Assembly: GCA_030144725.1 (NCBI GenBank)
Contig: JASKMD010000003.1
Coordinates: forward strand, 16,538,981-16,602,980
Reading direction: 5' to 3'
Source of the DNA: Haematococcus lacustris
Taxonomy: Eukaryota; Chlorophyta; Chlorophyceae; Chlamydomonadales; Haematococcaceae
Length of the DNA: 64,000 bases
Positions within the stretch are counted from its first letter, which is position 1. Each line of letters opens with the position of its first letter. Of the stretch, positions 22,188 through 34,400 are shown piece by piece. The notes beneath the pieces were generated by a model, which saw nothing but the letters and a program-made list of their open reading frames with translations, did not search any database and had not been told where the DNA came from. A program made the translations under genes and the position numbers.

Positions 22188-22985
22188 CTACGCATCGTTG
22201 CGGGCCCGGCCATCAATGCCCCGCCGGTACTCTGCAGCCCGGTGCAGCCTCTGCCTCACCTTGGGCAGCCGGTCATTGGCCAGCTTGTGGCGCTGATGGT
22301 ACTCCTTGCCAATGGGGGGGAGGGCCTCCAGGTCCTTCCAGCTGCACAGCTCCAGGGGGCGTTGTTTGCTCTCCCCAATGCGCTGGAAGTTGAGGCACGG
22401 GTTGGTGTCCCGGTCCAGCAACCTGCCCCATGGGGGGGCCTGGGGTCGTGGCACTGGGCCAGGTGGGGGCTGGGCAGGGGGCTGGTCCTGGGCTGCGGGA
22501 GGGGGTTGGGCCTGGGCTGGGGGAGGGCGCTGGGCCTGGGCAAGGGCAGGGTCCTGGGCAGTGGTAGGGGGTCCTGGGCAAGGGGGACTGGGGGAGGGGC
22601 ATAGGGGTCTTGGGCAGAAGGCAGGGTGGTGCTGAGCTGGGGAAGGGTGGTGCTGAGCTGGGGCAGGAGGGGGGTTGGGCGGCACCTCATGGCACCACTT
22701 CAGGCCCCGCACACACTAAGCATGCCGCAGGCTCCAGGCTGGGCGCACAAGCCGGTGGTTGACCTGGCCTGCTGGGGATACCCAGTCCGCGGGCCTAGGC
22801 TGGTCAGGCGGCAGGTACAGCTCACATGGCTGGCGGGCGTGCACAGACGAGCTGACACGGCTGGTGCCGAATTTGTCCACGATCACCAGCCTGTCAGGCC
22901 TGTCAAACGTGCTGGGCCTGCTGGGCTGCTCCACCACCTTGCGAAACATACAGGCATGCAAACCATCGTTGCTCTGGGTAGTCAT
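22188..22985 (-). pseudogene. Fanzor remnant, copy 3, with RuvC-II and RuvC-III regions
   Basis: The 5' frame (22985-22716) reads FRKVVEQPSRPS, LVIVDKFGTSRVSSSV, QPCELYLPP and VRPAWSLRHA, then meets a stop. The next frame (22712-22188) reads RGLKWCHEVPP, a long Pro/Gln/Ala linker, GRLLDRDTNPCLNFQRIGES, RPLELCSWKDLEALPPIGKE and a basic tail. The order EF.TS.vs, RGL..C, DRD.N..LN is that of TnpB/Fanzor RuvC-II, zinc-finger remnant and RuvC-III. The acidic residue of RuvC-II is Lys here (codon at 22874-22872), where copy 4 has Glu. With the stop between the frames this copy is dead. The linker is (CCCAGC)-like low complexity. Upstream of 22985 the similarity fades. Confidence 0.8.
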
Positions 22986-23705
22986 GACTTACTCGGGCAT
23001 TTCCCTGGTTACAAGCAATAGTTACAACGATGCGTCCCCCCCCACATCATCTGTGCATGACCAAGTCGCTGTCAGGCATTTTGACTTTGGAGCTGTCCAG
23101 AGGGGCCACTGCTTTACTACACTGTCACACCCATCAAAACACCTTCATTGTCTCTTTGTGTTTCTGTCCATGCACGCCTCAACCTGCGCTGCTACCTCAA
23201 ACCAATATGTATGCCTATGCATTCCTACATTACTCACTCATGCACACTTCCTCTCACCATTGACTCGTGCTGGAATGGCAGCAGCTCAGCAGCCAGACTC
23301 AATGGCTGTCTACTGACTAAGCATGCCCTGTGGGGACGATATTGATGATGATGGCGATGTTGGGGCTTGGAGGGCTGGGGGCCTGCCTGCCATCCGTGTA
23401 ATCGCGGAAGGGTGTCGTCACATGTGGAATGCCACATGTCAAGTACATGCCAATGTCTCCAGGTGTGGACCAACAGGCGCCCTGCAAGGTGCAGGCTGCC
23501 GCCAGTGGTGGTGCTGCAGCAAGGTGGTGAAGAACTTCCCTCACTCAGTCATCCCTGCGAGCAGGAGCGGGATGATCATGTGGGGTGAGCAAGGTGGTAG
23601 AGGCATGAGGCATGCATGTCTCTCTGCATGTCTATTTGCATGGTGTGGAAGCAACTGCATTGGTGCATGCAGCTATGTTGCAGGTAGGCAATGGAGTGTC
23701 ATGCC
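22986..23705. other. No gene recognised
   Basis: Between Fanzor copy 3 and the CEP19 stop codon. It probably includes the CEP19 3' UTR; no TGTAA was placed with confidence. Confidence 0.35.
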
Positions 23706-25499
23706 TCACCAGTCGTTATCCTCTGTGGCAGGGCCAAAGTCAACCTGCACACAAAACATACACATACATACATCATGTCAGCATATGCAAGCACCATCCT
23801 GATCAACAGCAAGGAAGCTCCCTACTCTATGCACTACGCCTGTCCCAAATCCCCACTCCAGCCCACCTGCTTGTCATACTCAAAGCCTGGGTCGCCTGGC
23901 TTGAGCCTGTTTTTGTTGAAGTCCTGCTCCATGCGCTTCTTAGCCAAGGCCAGCTCCACCTCAGTGACCTTGTTCAGGTCCACCTCCGCAGCTACCTCGA
24001 GCTCCAGCACCTGGCTCTCCGCCGCCTGCTTGCACACAGAGAAGCAGGCACATGCATCAGCACCACACCCTGTCCCTGCCACATCACACCAACCCACACA
24101 CCAGGTTGCCCCACCCGCAAGCAGTGGCTGTTGAAAGCCATGCTGTTGTCTCTGAGCACAGCCCGGCTTCATGTCCCCCAGCCAACCTTCAGCCCCCAGC
24201 CAACCTAAGCCAGCCCCAGCTCACCCTCACCTGAGCGAACCGGCTCTTCCTCGCAAGCCCCTCCCGCTCCTCTGCTGGCCCCAGGAGGGCAGGGCGGCTG
24301 CCACTGTCCCCCTGCCTGCCTTGTGAGGGGCCCTGGGGAGTGCTGCTGCCATGGCTGCCTGCAGGCCTGCTGGGGGACCCAAGCTGCTCTGAGCAGGCAG
24401 GGCAGGGTGTGGAAGGCGAGGTGGTGCTAGGGCAGGTGCAGGCTTGTGGACTCCCCTTGACAGACTTGTTGAAATGTGCTGCCCGGCTGCTGTAACGTGG
24501 CGTTGTGTCTGCGAAGCAAAGCAACACACACACACATACACACACATGTGGTCAGAGGCTGGACAGCTGGGCTGACAGTGTGCACACCCCTGGCAGCATA
24601 TATCATCCCATGCATTTCACTGCCTGCCACACATGCCATTTGCGGAAGTTCTGTATCATCGAGTTATTGCAGCTGGCTTACCTAGCTCTTGATCCAAGTC
24701 TGCTAGGGCAGCGTCGAGGTCATCCCCTGCCTCTGACTCACGCTGGCCCCCTGGAGAGCTGGAGGGGCTGATGCTGAATCGGCTGTCTGTGCTGACGTTG
24801 ACCTCTGCTGCCCGGCTGCTGTTTAGCAAATGGTGCAGTGGGTGCTGCTTACTGACATGGCCTGGTATTCTGGGTGAGTCAGTGGCGATGGGCTGTAGGG
24901 TGCTGTCACCACCTAGCCCAGGCAGCTGTAGGGCAGGTAACTTGCTTGCAAAGGCAGCAGAGGTGCCACTACTGAGACTCAAGCCGCTGCCACAGTCACT
25001 GCTACAGCTGCAGCTGCAGCTGCTCCTGCTCGATGCATGCTCCAGAAGCCGGGCAACTAGCTTGCGCACCTGAGGCACACATACACAGAAGCATGATGAT
25101 GCATTGAACATCAACGCGAACATCAGGATGCTAGGTTGCCAATATGTGCCAGGATGTATACCTGGTCATATTTCACAGACTGCACCACAAGCTTCCTAGG
25201 AAAGCTGCGGATTACTTTGCGCGTGAGCTTGTCTGTGTCCATGTCTATGTCCACGTGCGTAAGCTTCACCTGCAAACACGGGCATTCCCTCATTGCGGCC
25301 ACCCTCCAGAATCCAGTACACAGCTTCCAAGACCTACTGCGCGCACGCGGCGTTTGCGAGTTTTGTCCTCCTCATACTCTAAGAAAATGCAGGGGGGCTC
25401 GAACTTCACGGCGTATCGCTTTGCATAGAATTTGGCTTCTAAGCCTTCACTATCTGAAGCATCGTGCCCGGTCGCATGCTCATCCATAGGCATAATCAT
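23706..25499 (-). CDS. CEP19: CEP19-like centrosomal/ciliary protein
   Basis: CEP19 sits at basal bodies and helps recruit the RABL2/IFT machinery for ciliary entry. Six minus-strand exons: 25499-25338, 25269-25162, 25069-24682, 24508-24231, 24025-23867 and 23744-23706. Phases close, giving 377 residues, against 163 in human. The N-terminal block KFYAKRYAVKFEPPCIFLEY with RKRRVR matches the start of CEP19. The C-terminal block EVDLNKVTEVELALAKKRME, then PGDPGFEYDKQVDFG and a DNDW end, matches the human EEDLNKL...FVYD.EV.F region. Exons 3 and 4 add about 220 residues of Ser/Pro/Gly-rich linker not found in animals. The start at 25499 (MIMPMDEH) was chosen because it leaves a compact N-terminus; the frame stays open upstream to an ATG at 25694, so a longer protein is possible. 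The gene is divergent from AAMP. Confidence 0.85.
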
Positions 25500-26395
25500 C
25501 GCTGATGTCGCAGTGCGGAGGGTTCCGTCGTTGGCTCCTGGCCGCACACGCTTAACTCTACAATTCACAGCGATTAGCGTTGAGTGTGTGAACGTGCTGT
25601 GCGTGCTGTAGCAATGCGCTTCAAATCGTGTGCACAAGCCAACGAACTTATCAACCGACAACCGACTAGTTGCGCTTGCTTGCCCCCTCAACATATCTCC
25701 CACGCTTGCTCGTCCCCGACCTCAGTGAGGCGCTTACACGCAGCGGTATTTATCCACACCAAGGTGTTAGTCAGGTCTTGGGTAACCCCAGTGTACACCA
25801 CCAACGGTAACAAACAATGCATGGTTGTGAAGTGGTAGTTCAATACCTTGCAGCTTTAGACTTGATATCTAACGCTTCAGAGATATTTCTGGTGGCAGCT
25901 GTGTGAGCATCCGCTCAAACCCGAATCGGACGTGCTTCCGGTATGGGTGCTCACATGTCGAGACAGCATGTACGGTCTCCATACTCTCTACCATCGTTAC
26001 AATAACCACTCAGACATTGAGGGCTAAGCGTTTGGATATAGCTGTGGGTTTGCATTAAATGCATGATATTCGTGATAGCCATGCTGCTATATGTTCCTGT
26101 TTCAAGGAGACCACGCATGTCGCGATGTTTTGACGCAAGGGCTATCACGCAGTAAAATCAGACTATAATCGCTACAAACGAGCCGCCCCTTCTTGGGTCT
26201 CCAAACCGTCGTCGTGCAACGTTGTCCCAATCTAGTTTCAACCGTCTACACCTTGTGACACTGCGTCTACACCTAGTGACAGTCTGCGGTAGCTGCGGTG
26301 TGAGAGTATAACCTGCGGCGTACTCTAGTCTACATACTGCGAGGACGGTTTGAGCGCACACCTATATCCATCACTGAGAGGCTGTCGCGTCCATC
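25500..26395. promoter_or_regulatory. Shared upstream region of CEP19 (-) and AAMP (+)
   Basis: About 900 bp between divergent start codons. Near 26245-26290 a ~20-bp phrase is repeated in tandem with small changes (gtctacaccttgtgacactg, then cgtctacacctagtgacagt), about 110 bp before the AAMP ATG. No core promoter element was identified with certainty. Confidence 0.4.
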
Positions 26396-29300
26396 ATGAG
26401 TGCCGGCGATACCGATGACCAGTTGATTGACGGAGACGTTCTGGAGGACCTGGTGGGCCAAGGTGGCTGGAGGGTTGCTGTGATGCTGCTCTGGCACCCA
26501 CCTCGACTCTGACATGACATTCTTTGCTCCCAGGTGGCCCACTCAGCAGTGAGGAAGAGGGTGACGACGAGGGAGGGAGTGAAGTCAGCCAAGAACGTGA
26601 CTTTGACATGCAGCCTATTGACGACTCAGTGCACAGCTTTGAAGGTCACACAGGTGCAGTCCAGGCACACACACTGACACACACACTGGCACACACACAT
26701 TAGCGCCACAGTGACAGTTCCACTGGGCTGGAGCTTCGCAAGGACAAGCTCTGCCAGCATTACAAGGATGTTGTTTCCGTGCCGCGGCAAAACCACACTT
26801 GGGCCACATGATGTGCCACACTCAACACATACATTCGCTTGAGGGGCGCTGCTGTGCTGTCTCAGCATGCAATGCTTAGCAGACCGCTGCTGCACACAAG
26901 GTGGCTGTAAGGCATCAGGCTGGCAACTACCAGTCAATGACACTAGGTGATCGTCAAGAAGGCAGTCGCCATGTGATGGCGATGAGTGTGGTGACTGCGT
27001 CATTGAGTGCAAGGTTGACTGTGTGGTTGTGTGACTGTACATTGACTGCACAGATGCGGTGCTAGCTGTGGCATGGAGCCCCGTGCAGCCTGACTTGGTT
27101 GCATCAGGCGGCCAGGACGACAAGGCATACCTGTGGAAGGTGAATCAGTCGTAGCCACTGTGTCAGCAGCATCAGTAACAACAGAGGTACCAAAAGCAGT
27201 GGGAGGAGCAGCAGAGGCAGCAGGAGGAGCAGCAGCAGCAGAGGCAGCAGCAACCACCAGAATAAGCAGCACCAGCACCAGCACTAGCAACACTACAAGC
27301 AGCGACAGCACCAACACCAGCAACCCCTAGGTGTTACAGGCACAGCTGCAGGCTGTGCTTTAGAGCAAGCAGCGCATATCTCCCCTACACCCAGGGCTAC
27401 GTTATCTGTAATCTGATTTAAATGTCTGGATCTTTGAAGATGGGGCAGGTAGACAGCAGCAACAGGTCATTTTCCACGTAGCAGCTGCACAGCCCCATGT
27501 TACAAGCATATGCCATATCACATGCATGCGTGTTATTGATGGTGCAGAGTACAGTGCAAAACCTCACCAGGAGGAGTTTAGCCAGGGCTGACCTGCTCCC
27601 CTCTAGCCAGCTGCACCCTTGTGTGTCCATGCTAACAAGTGTTCTCCATGTACCGAGTGGTGATCATCTTCATCCTCATTGCCATCTTGAACTTCATCTC
27701 ATCATCTCAATCTCAATCTTGATGTTTGTTATCAGCATCATTGGCATCCCATGTGTATTAGTGCAGCAGCGTGACAGTCAGCAGCAGCGCTGATATCATC
27801 TCCTGCTGATTCTCTCTGCCCTCAGGTGGGCCAGGATGCTTTTGAATCCACAGAGGGCTCCCTGGGGACTGTAGAGCTCAGCGGCCACACTGACACTGTG
27901 GCCAGCCTGGCCTTCAGCTCCAATGGATCCCTGCTGGCCTCTGGAGGCATGGATGGTGGGAGGGCGCTGCATGCTGCTTTGTGGGCAGCAGCAGGCAGCA
28001 GCAAGCAGCGGCAGGCACAGGGTCTTGAAGGCCGTATCACTCTAGCCTGGCATGTGATAGGAAGCTCTTGGGCTTGGCACATCAGCTAGCATAGCCTCAC
28101 CAGCTGCCCTGATGTGCTTGCTGCTGATGCTGATGCTGATGCTGATGCTGCTGCTGCTGCTGATGCTGCTGATACTGCTGCTGCTACTGCTACTGCTACT
28201 GTGCTGTGGTGTAGGTGTGGTGAAGATCTGGGACACCAGCAGTGGGCAGCTGGTGCAGGACCTGGAGGGTCCAGGGGACGCAGTGAACTGGGTGCGCTGG
28301 CACCCCAAGGGCAATGTGGTGCTGGCCGGCAGCGACGACATGACAGTGTGGATGTGGCTGGCCCAGACCGGTGTCTGCATGCAGGTAGGCTAGCCTGGTC
28401 AGCCCTGAGCAGGGCCCAGCAGGAGAGGGGTTGCAAGGCTGCTGAAAGGCCAGGGGTGCAGAGGACCTGATGTAGGAGGCTCTGGGCAGTGTGCGAGTGA
28501 AGGTGCGCTACAGAATGTGCTGAGTCCTTGGCTAAGTCGTGTTGAGAGTGCGGTACAAAACGTGCTGGGCTGGGTGCGGTACAAATGGTGCTGGGCTGAG
28601 TACTGGGCTGGGCTGAGTCTAGGGCCTGTGTGTGTGTGGTGCCTGCTTGTCCGGAGTAGGCTGGCAGGGGAGGCTAGTGGGCTTGGGTTAGAGGGCTAGG
28701 CTTTGTGCGTTATAGCAGTACCTGTGCTGTGGCAATCCTCTTCCTACCAGCTCATCACATCCAGCACCCAGTAGAGTGATGATGTTCATCATGCCGTGGC
28801 ATGCACAGACATGATCCAGGGGTCACCCATTTCCATACTCACATTCGTCACACCATTGCATGACAATGCATGAAGACTTATTCATGTGCACATTTGACGC
28901 GGAGGGATCTAGGTGTGCCACACCTTTTCTGCTCCAGCTAACAACATGCACCCCAACCTAGCTTGTGCTTAGCTAGCCTGGCTTATATTGCCCCTCACGC
29001 ATTCCTGCCCCACCTGCCCCACCTACCCCTCCCGCCCCACCTGCCCCACCTGCCCCATCCACCCAGGTGTTTTCAGGCCACTCTGGCTCTGTGTCTGACG
29101 GCTGCTTCACCCCAGACGGCAAGGCGGTTGTCACGGCAGGGGGTGAGGGCGACTGCTCACTCAGAGTGTGGAGCCCTAAGACCGGGGAGTGCAGCGCAAA
29201 CATCAACGGACACCACTTTCACGGCGATGCAGGTCAGGTCCAGGCCAGGGGGCCAGAGCGGGCCAGGGTTGATGGCGGGGCGGGGCGGGGCGGGGCGGGG

Positions 29301-30978
29301 CGGGGCGGGGCGGGGCGGGGCGGGGCGGGGCGGGGCGGGGCGGGGCGGGGCGGGGCGGGGCGGGGCGGGGCGGGGCGGGGCGGGGCGGGGCGGCCCCATC
29401 CAGCTGCCTGCCTTCAGTGCCAAGCTCTTACTCCATGCTGAGTATCAGACTAAGGGAGAGTGGCACGCTGATGAGTGGTAGTGTGTGCTTGCATGCACCT
29501 CGCAGCTTTGAATTGCCTGGCAGTGCACGCTGACTCTTCTCTGGTTCTAACGGGGGCAGAGGACGGGTCTGTCCGCATCTGCAACATCAACCTGGCCACC
29601 CAGAACAAGGTGGTGGCCGCATTGCATTGTGAGTGGCGTTCATTTCATGGCGCTTGGCAAGTATAGCGCTCACTCAACCTTGTGATCTGTATTGCCACAT
29701 GGCAGTTGCTGGTAGGTAGCGCCACAAGTCAAAGACACCTGCACACCGTGACTGTGTGACACGGGCAGCTCACTGTGGCGGTGTCTGAGTGGCATCTCCA
29801 GCTTTGGCTGTGGCTTGTTTGAGGGGCAGCGCCAAGGCAGCACTTGGTGGGCAGGACACGCAGCGCCATACACCCCTGACACTGCTACTGCCATCAGCAC
29901 CGTGGCTTAGTGGGCGAGCGGCCCCATAGCGGGCCATATGTCTCCATCATCACAACTAAGGCCTGTTCACTAGCTGGCCTGTGCAGCACTCTGCCACAGG
30001 AGGGGCAACACGGGCCCTGCAGGGTTCAGCTGTTCAGGGTTTGGTGTACTGCTTAGGCCAACGCTGGGACATGCAGCTCCGTCTGCTGCTGCCTGGTCTG
30101 GCTTGGCTGTTATGGGCAATGTCTGGGGTATGGTGGCGTAAGGGATTGCCTGAATCAAGGTGGTGCTGGCACCGAGGTGGTGAGCGCTGTGATGTGTTCT
30201 GGTCTGCAGGGCATGAAGAGTCAGTTGAGGCAGTTGGCTGGTCCAAACACCTCCCCCTTGCGGCGAGTGGAGGGGTGGATGGGTGCCTTCGCGTGTGGGA
30301 TTACAATCAGACAGCTGCTGAGCGAGCCAAATGCCAGCACCCAGATGTGAGTCAGCAGGCCGAGCTGCCACAAAAGACAGCATGACAAGCTACCTCTTCA
30401 CGCACGCCGTCGAAGCATGCAATGTTGGCCGATGATGCGTAGAGGGACTGATGCCACAGTTCGCCTGCTTAGTATCTGCTCAGTCCAAGTGCCAGCTGAT
30501 TGCATCCTTCCAGCTCACCTACATGATAATGAAACCACGCCCAGCTCAGTGATGCTTGGTGATAACTCATTTTTCCCTTTCCAACAGCTAGACCTGGCCA
30601 ACGGCACCGACACATCGCTGCTGCCCTGGCTCCTAGCCACACGCCTCCTTGCCAACGGCTTTTTGTGCCAGCAGCTGGCCTTGCAACCACATCTAGACCA
30701 GCAATGCATGACATCAATGGTACCCGGCCCAGCCCACTGGCATGTGGTGGCCGCAGGTGATCACGCGGATAGCCTGGCACCCAACTCAGCCCCTGGTCTT
30801 CACCGCCTGCCTTGACGGTGTGGCTCGCTGCTGGGATTTGAGGACTGGCGGCCTGGCCAATGAATTCAAAGGCCACAGGGCCGGCATTCAAGACATTGCA
30901 ATCAGCCCTGATGGTAGCATGGTGCTGACTGGTGCCGATGACCAGACAGCCAAGGTGTTTTCCCTGGTGGCCACATGA
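26396..30978 (+). CDS. AAMP: WD-repeat protein AAMP/SQT1 (uL16 ribosomal-protein chaperone family)
   Basis: Nine exons: 26396-26462, 26534-26653, 27054-27139, 27826-27955, 28215-28384, 29067-29232, 29506-29628, 30210-30346 and 30757-30978. Phases close, giving 406 residues (human AAMP is 434). An acidic N-terminus (SSEEEGDDEG) is followed by about eight WD repeats: SFEGHTDAVLAVAWSP, SGGQDDKAYLWK, ELSGHTDTVASLAFS, VKIWDTSSGQL, DMTVWMWL, VFSGHSGSVSDG, EDGSVRICNI, ESVEAVGWSKHL, GCLRVWDYN, GVARCWDLRTG and DDQTAKVFSL. Order and sequence match AAMP/Sqt1. In yeast Sqt1 chaperones the ribosomal protein uL16 during 60S assembly; in animals AAMP also has migration-related roles. The acidic N-terminus fits binding of a basic ribosomal protein. 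One join (29628 to 30210) makes a Trp where relatives usually have Gly, so that boundary deserves a check. Intron 6 holds a GGGGC array. Confidence 0.92.
29275..29392 (+). repeat. (GGGGC)n pentamer array
   Basis: About 23 perfect GGGGC units in AAMP intron 6, beginning about 43 bp after the donor of exon 6. It lies on the transcribed sense strand, so the pre-mRNA carries a G-quadruplex-prone (GGGGC)n tract. Confidence 0.97.
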
Positions 30979-31476
30979 CGTCGTGACCACTGTGTATCAT
31001 GTTGGCACGCTACCTAGAAGCCCAGCCTGTCGAGTGCTTGCTGCTGTGCTGTGCTGCGGCAGTGACTGCATCACGTGGGCTTGGCCAGCAGTTGTTATGG
31101 TCACACATTGGTGAATGTCAAGGATGATGTACCATGGCAGATGTAAGGAGCGGCAGGGCGCATTCTGTGGGTGCATGCTTTCGCTGCGTGGCAATCATAG
31201 GCCACCATGATACCATCTGTTAGCATTGTCCCGACACCCAATGGAAATGTTGTAGCTGTCAGGCTTGCTGGCGCAATATGATTGTACTTTAGTCCGGGCA
31301 TGGTACACATTTTACAAACTCAGAAACACCTGCGGAATGCCAGCATGCAGCACGTGCCACCGCGCAGCATCAGTACTGGGTCGCGACATGTTTGACTTGC
31401 CGACCCGCTCTCGCACATTGACTAAAACCCACATTGCGTAGCCTCGGCACGGGCTTGACACTTAGCACTGCCTAAA
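30979..31476. other. AAMP 3' UTR and upstream region of the next gene
   Basis: A TGTAA motif at 31142-31146, about 165 bases past the AAMP stop codon, is a plausible polyadenylation signal. The rest has no recognised feature. Confidence 0.4.
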
Positions 31477-34400
31477 ATGGGCAATGCACAAGGTTCGCAT
31501 GGGTTTATGGACAGGGACCCAGACTTCAAGGCCCAGGCAGCAGCTGGCTGGAGGTCAGCTCGTGCAAGGGAGCTGGATGAGCTGGGGGGTGAGTATGGCA
31601 ACCGCCTCCAGCAACTAGGACCCTGCTGATGACACCAGCATCGTGCCTACTTGCAGGCCTTGATCGCGAACCTGTGGCGCTAGGCAGTTCATTTGATGCC
31701 AGGATGCACTTCCTGGGTGTGAGTAGCATGCTGCAAGCGCGAGCAGTACAGCACGCCTTGGAATGCAATCAGTGTGTAAGCACCTTAAACCCTTTCAGGA
31801 GCAACTGCAAGAGCGTGGTGAGCAGCTGCAAGAAATCCTGGCCCCCACAAGCCTGTCCAAGCCATGGGATCAGGCTAACAGGGCCGTTGGGCCGGTGCAG
31901 TACCTGAACACTGAACGCCGTGCAGCAGAGCGCAAAGGGGAGGCGCTGCCCCTGAATGGGAGCAGCAGCAACGGGTGAGCTGCTGGCAGCCACCCCGGTG
32001 CTCAAACTCAGGGTTAGGCTCCTCCCTCATGCTAGTGGGGCCGCCTACTAGCTGAGCAGTGCCGGGTCCTCTGGAGGTGCTTTAGCAGCTAGAGTGAGCA
32101 TGGTGCGCATGCATTGAGACGAGCGTGCAGGGTGCTAGCTGATGCAGTTCCACTGGGGCCAAGCACACGCTTGTGGGCCGCTGGCTGCTGCTGGCCTTTG
32201 GGCAGGCGCTTTGCCACCTGCTTCAGTGGAACAGGCTTGCAACATCACTGTCAGTCTATCATACCTTCAGAACCTGCTGTGAAGCTGATAGCAACGCACC
32301 ACTCTGCGCACAGCTTCACCCGGCTCTGACAGCGGTGCAGTGCATTGGTGATGAGGGTGCGTCTGAAACATATCATCTCCAATAGTGGAGATATGCTCGA
32401 GACGCCTGGCGGTCCCTCATCAACAGCGTTCCTGATCATGGGGCCATGTGTGGAAACTGCAGACCTGCAGGAGCTAGGAGGCATGTGGGCTGTGCCTCCG
32501 TGCAGGGGTGCTGCACCTAGGCCTCGCTTTCTGAGCCAAGGCGAGTACCAAAAGCTGAAGAAGGCAGCTGACGCCGACCTGAAGAAGCGTCAGGGTGAGG
32601 CATTTGAGCCCACCACAGGGGCAGTGTAGTCAAGCAATGTGCCAGGCTCACCAGTGCCAGGGCGTATCGCCATGCTTGCATGGTTGTGCTGCATGCGCTG
32701 GGTGCTGTGCAGCTGCGCTTGTCTCCAGCCAGGCGCCCGCAGCTGCTTGGCGGTCCAAGGTGCATGCGGCACGGAGAAGAACCATGCTGGTGGTGAGTGC
32801 TGTGCCTAGCAAGTGCTTCAGGGTCACACTGCACAGCAGCAGCAGCCCCTTGCAAACAGCAGCCCTGCTCTGCAGCTAGGTTCTTTTGTTTAGGGGCGCA
32901 GACAAGGGTAGTGTGCCCTGCTTGCCTGGTCATTGGCCCAGGCCAGCTTTGTCTCTGCGCTGTATGTGCTCAGGCAATGCATGCGCGCAACCATTGCTGA
33001 CCTGCCTCAATGCACCGCATGGGCAGTTTGCGAGGGGTGCCTGATGATCTCCCTGACGTTTGTCCACATGGGACAGCAGCTGGCAGGGCCCCCTCTACCT
33101 TGATCACAATCGCGCATTCCTATGGCCAAGCTTACACCAATTGACATTCTGTTTGGGGAAGGGCACTGTTTGGAGAAGGGTTCTGCCTCAATGTGAGTGT
33201 GGGAGGGGACCCAGGTAGACAGGTTCCAGACACCTGCCTGGGCTAGGGCTGTGCAGGTGCTCACCATGATCCGCTTGAAGCGTGGTCTGCACCAGCCCAA
33301 GCGCTTCATGCGGTTTGGTAACCTGGGCTTCATCATACCACAGGTGCACTGGGGCAAGGGCTGTGGCCTCAGTGTTTGCGGGCCAACGGGCTGACTGCAG
33401 GAACCAGAACATGGCATGCAGTCGCAAGCTGTTCCTCCCCTCCTGCTTACCACCATCACTGGCTCTTCATCAGTTGCATTATCCTCGCCATCAGCAACAC
33501 TGGCACCTGTCATTGCCATCATTGTCATCATGGTCATGGTCACCATCACATGATCACACTATTAAATGCAGGCATGGCCAAGACCAGGTTGCATGCAGAG
33601 CCCACCTTCACTGTTTTCATTGCGTGTTGTTTTGCTTGGCGTTGACCCACCACAGCTGCTTGACGAGGACTGCAACCGCTTCATCGCAGAGCAGCAGCAC
33701 TACGCCAGCATCCGCGCAGCAATCAGCACCGCCCGCAGCAAGCTAGACAGCCTCCTGCGCGGCACTGCAGCCGACCCCCCTCAGCCCCTGCCAGGGCCCC
33801 ATGCCAGCCCTCAACCCTCCCCCAAGACCATGCCTGGCAATGCCTGCCCGACTGCTTGTGACTCACTCACCAGGGTGTATGGCTCAGGCGCAGGCACCTC
33901 AAGCATGCAGCGCCCCACCCCTCCCACCCTCAGCCAGCCCAACAGCCGTGCAGAAAGTGGCATAGGGGAGTCAGAGGCAGCGGGTGTGGCTATAGTGCCG
34001 CCCAGTACCACAGCCCCAGGCAGCGCCACAGCCAGCGTGCCAACCAGCCGGCTCTTGCAGAAGCAGACCAGCGCTGACAGCCCTCAGAGCTCCCAGGTGG
34101 GCGCCGGGGCAGCGGGGCAAAAGCCGATCTGGGGCAGCAACCTACCGCAGCGGCGGCGCAGCAAGTCCGCGGAACGCAGCTTGGCAGCCGCCCGGGCAGT
34201 CAGAGCGCACCGCCCTACCAGCCCGGCACCCACCTCACCCCCTAAGCTCACCCGCCCCGGCAGCGGGCAACTCAGCAGCCGCCTGACAGCCAAGACGCCA
34301 CTCAGCGCTGAACCCAGCTCCTGCAGCCAGCTCACAGACGTGCTGGCTCCCCTGCCTGGGGCCATATCAGTGGACTCCCCCGGCGGCCAGGGTGCAGGGG

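Noticed and set aside
32345..32629. Separate small gene
   Set aside because: Its coding part fits as exon 4 (32506-32594) of the USP-like gene with closing phases on both sides.
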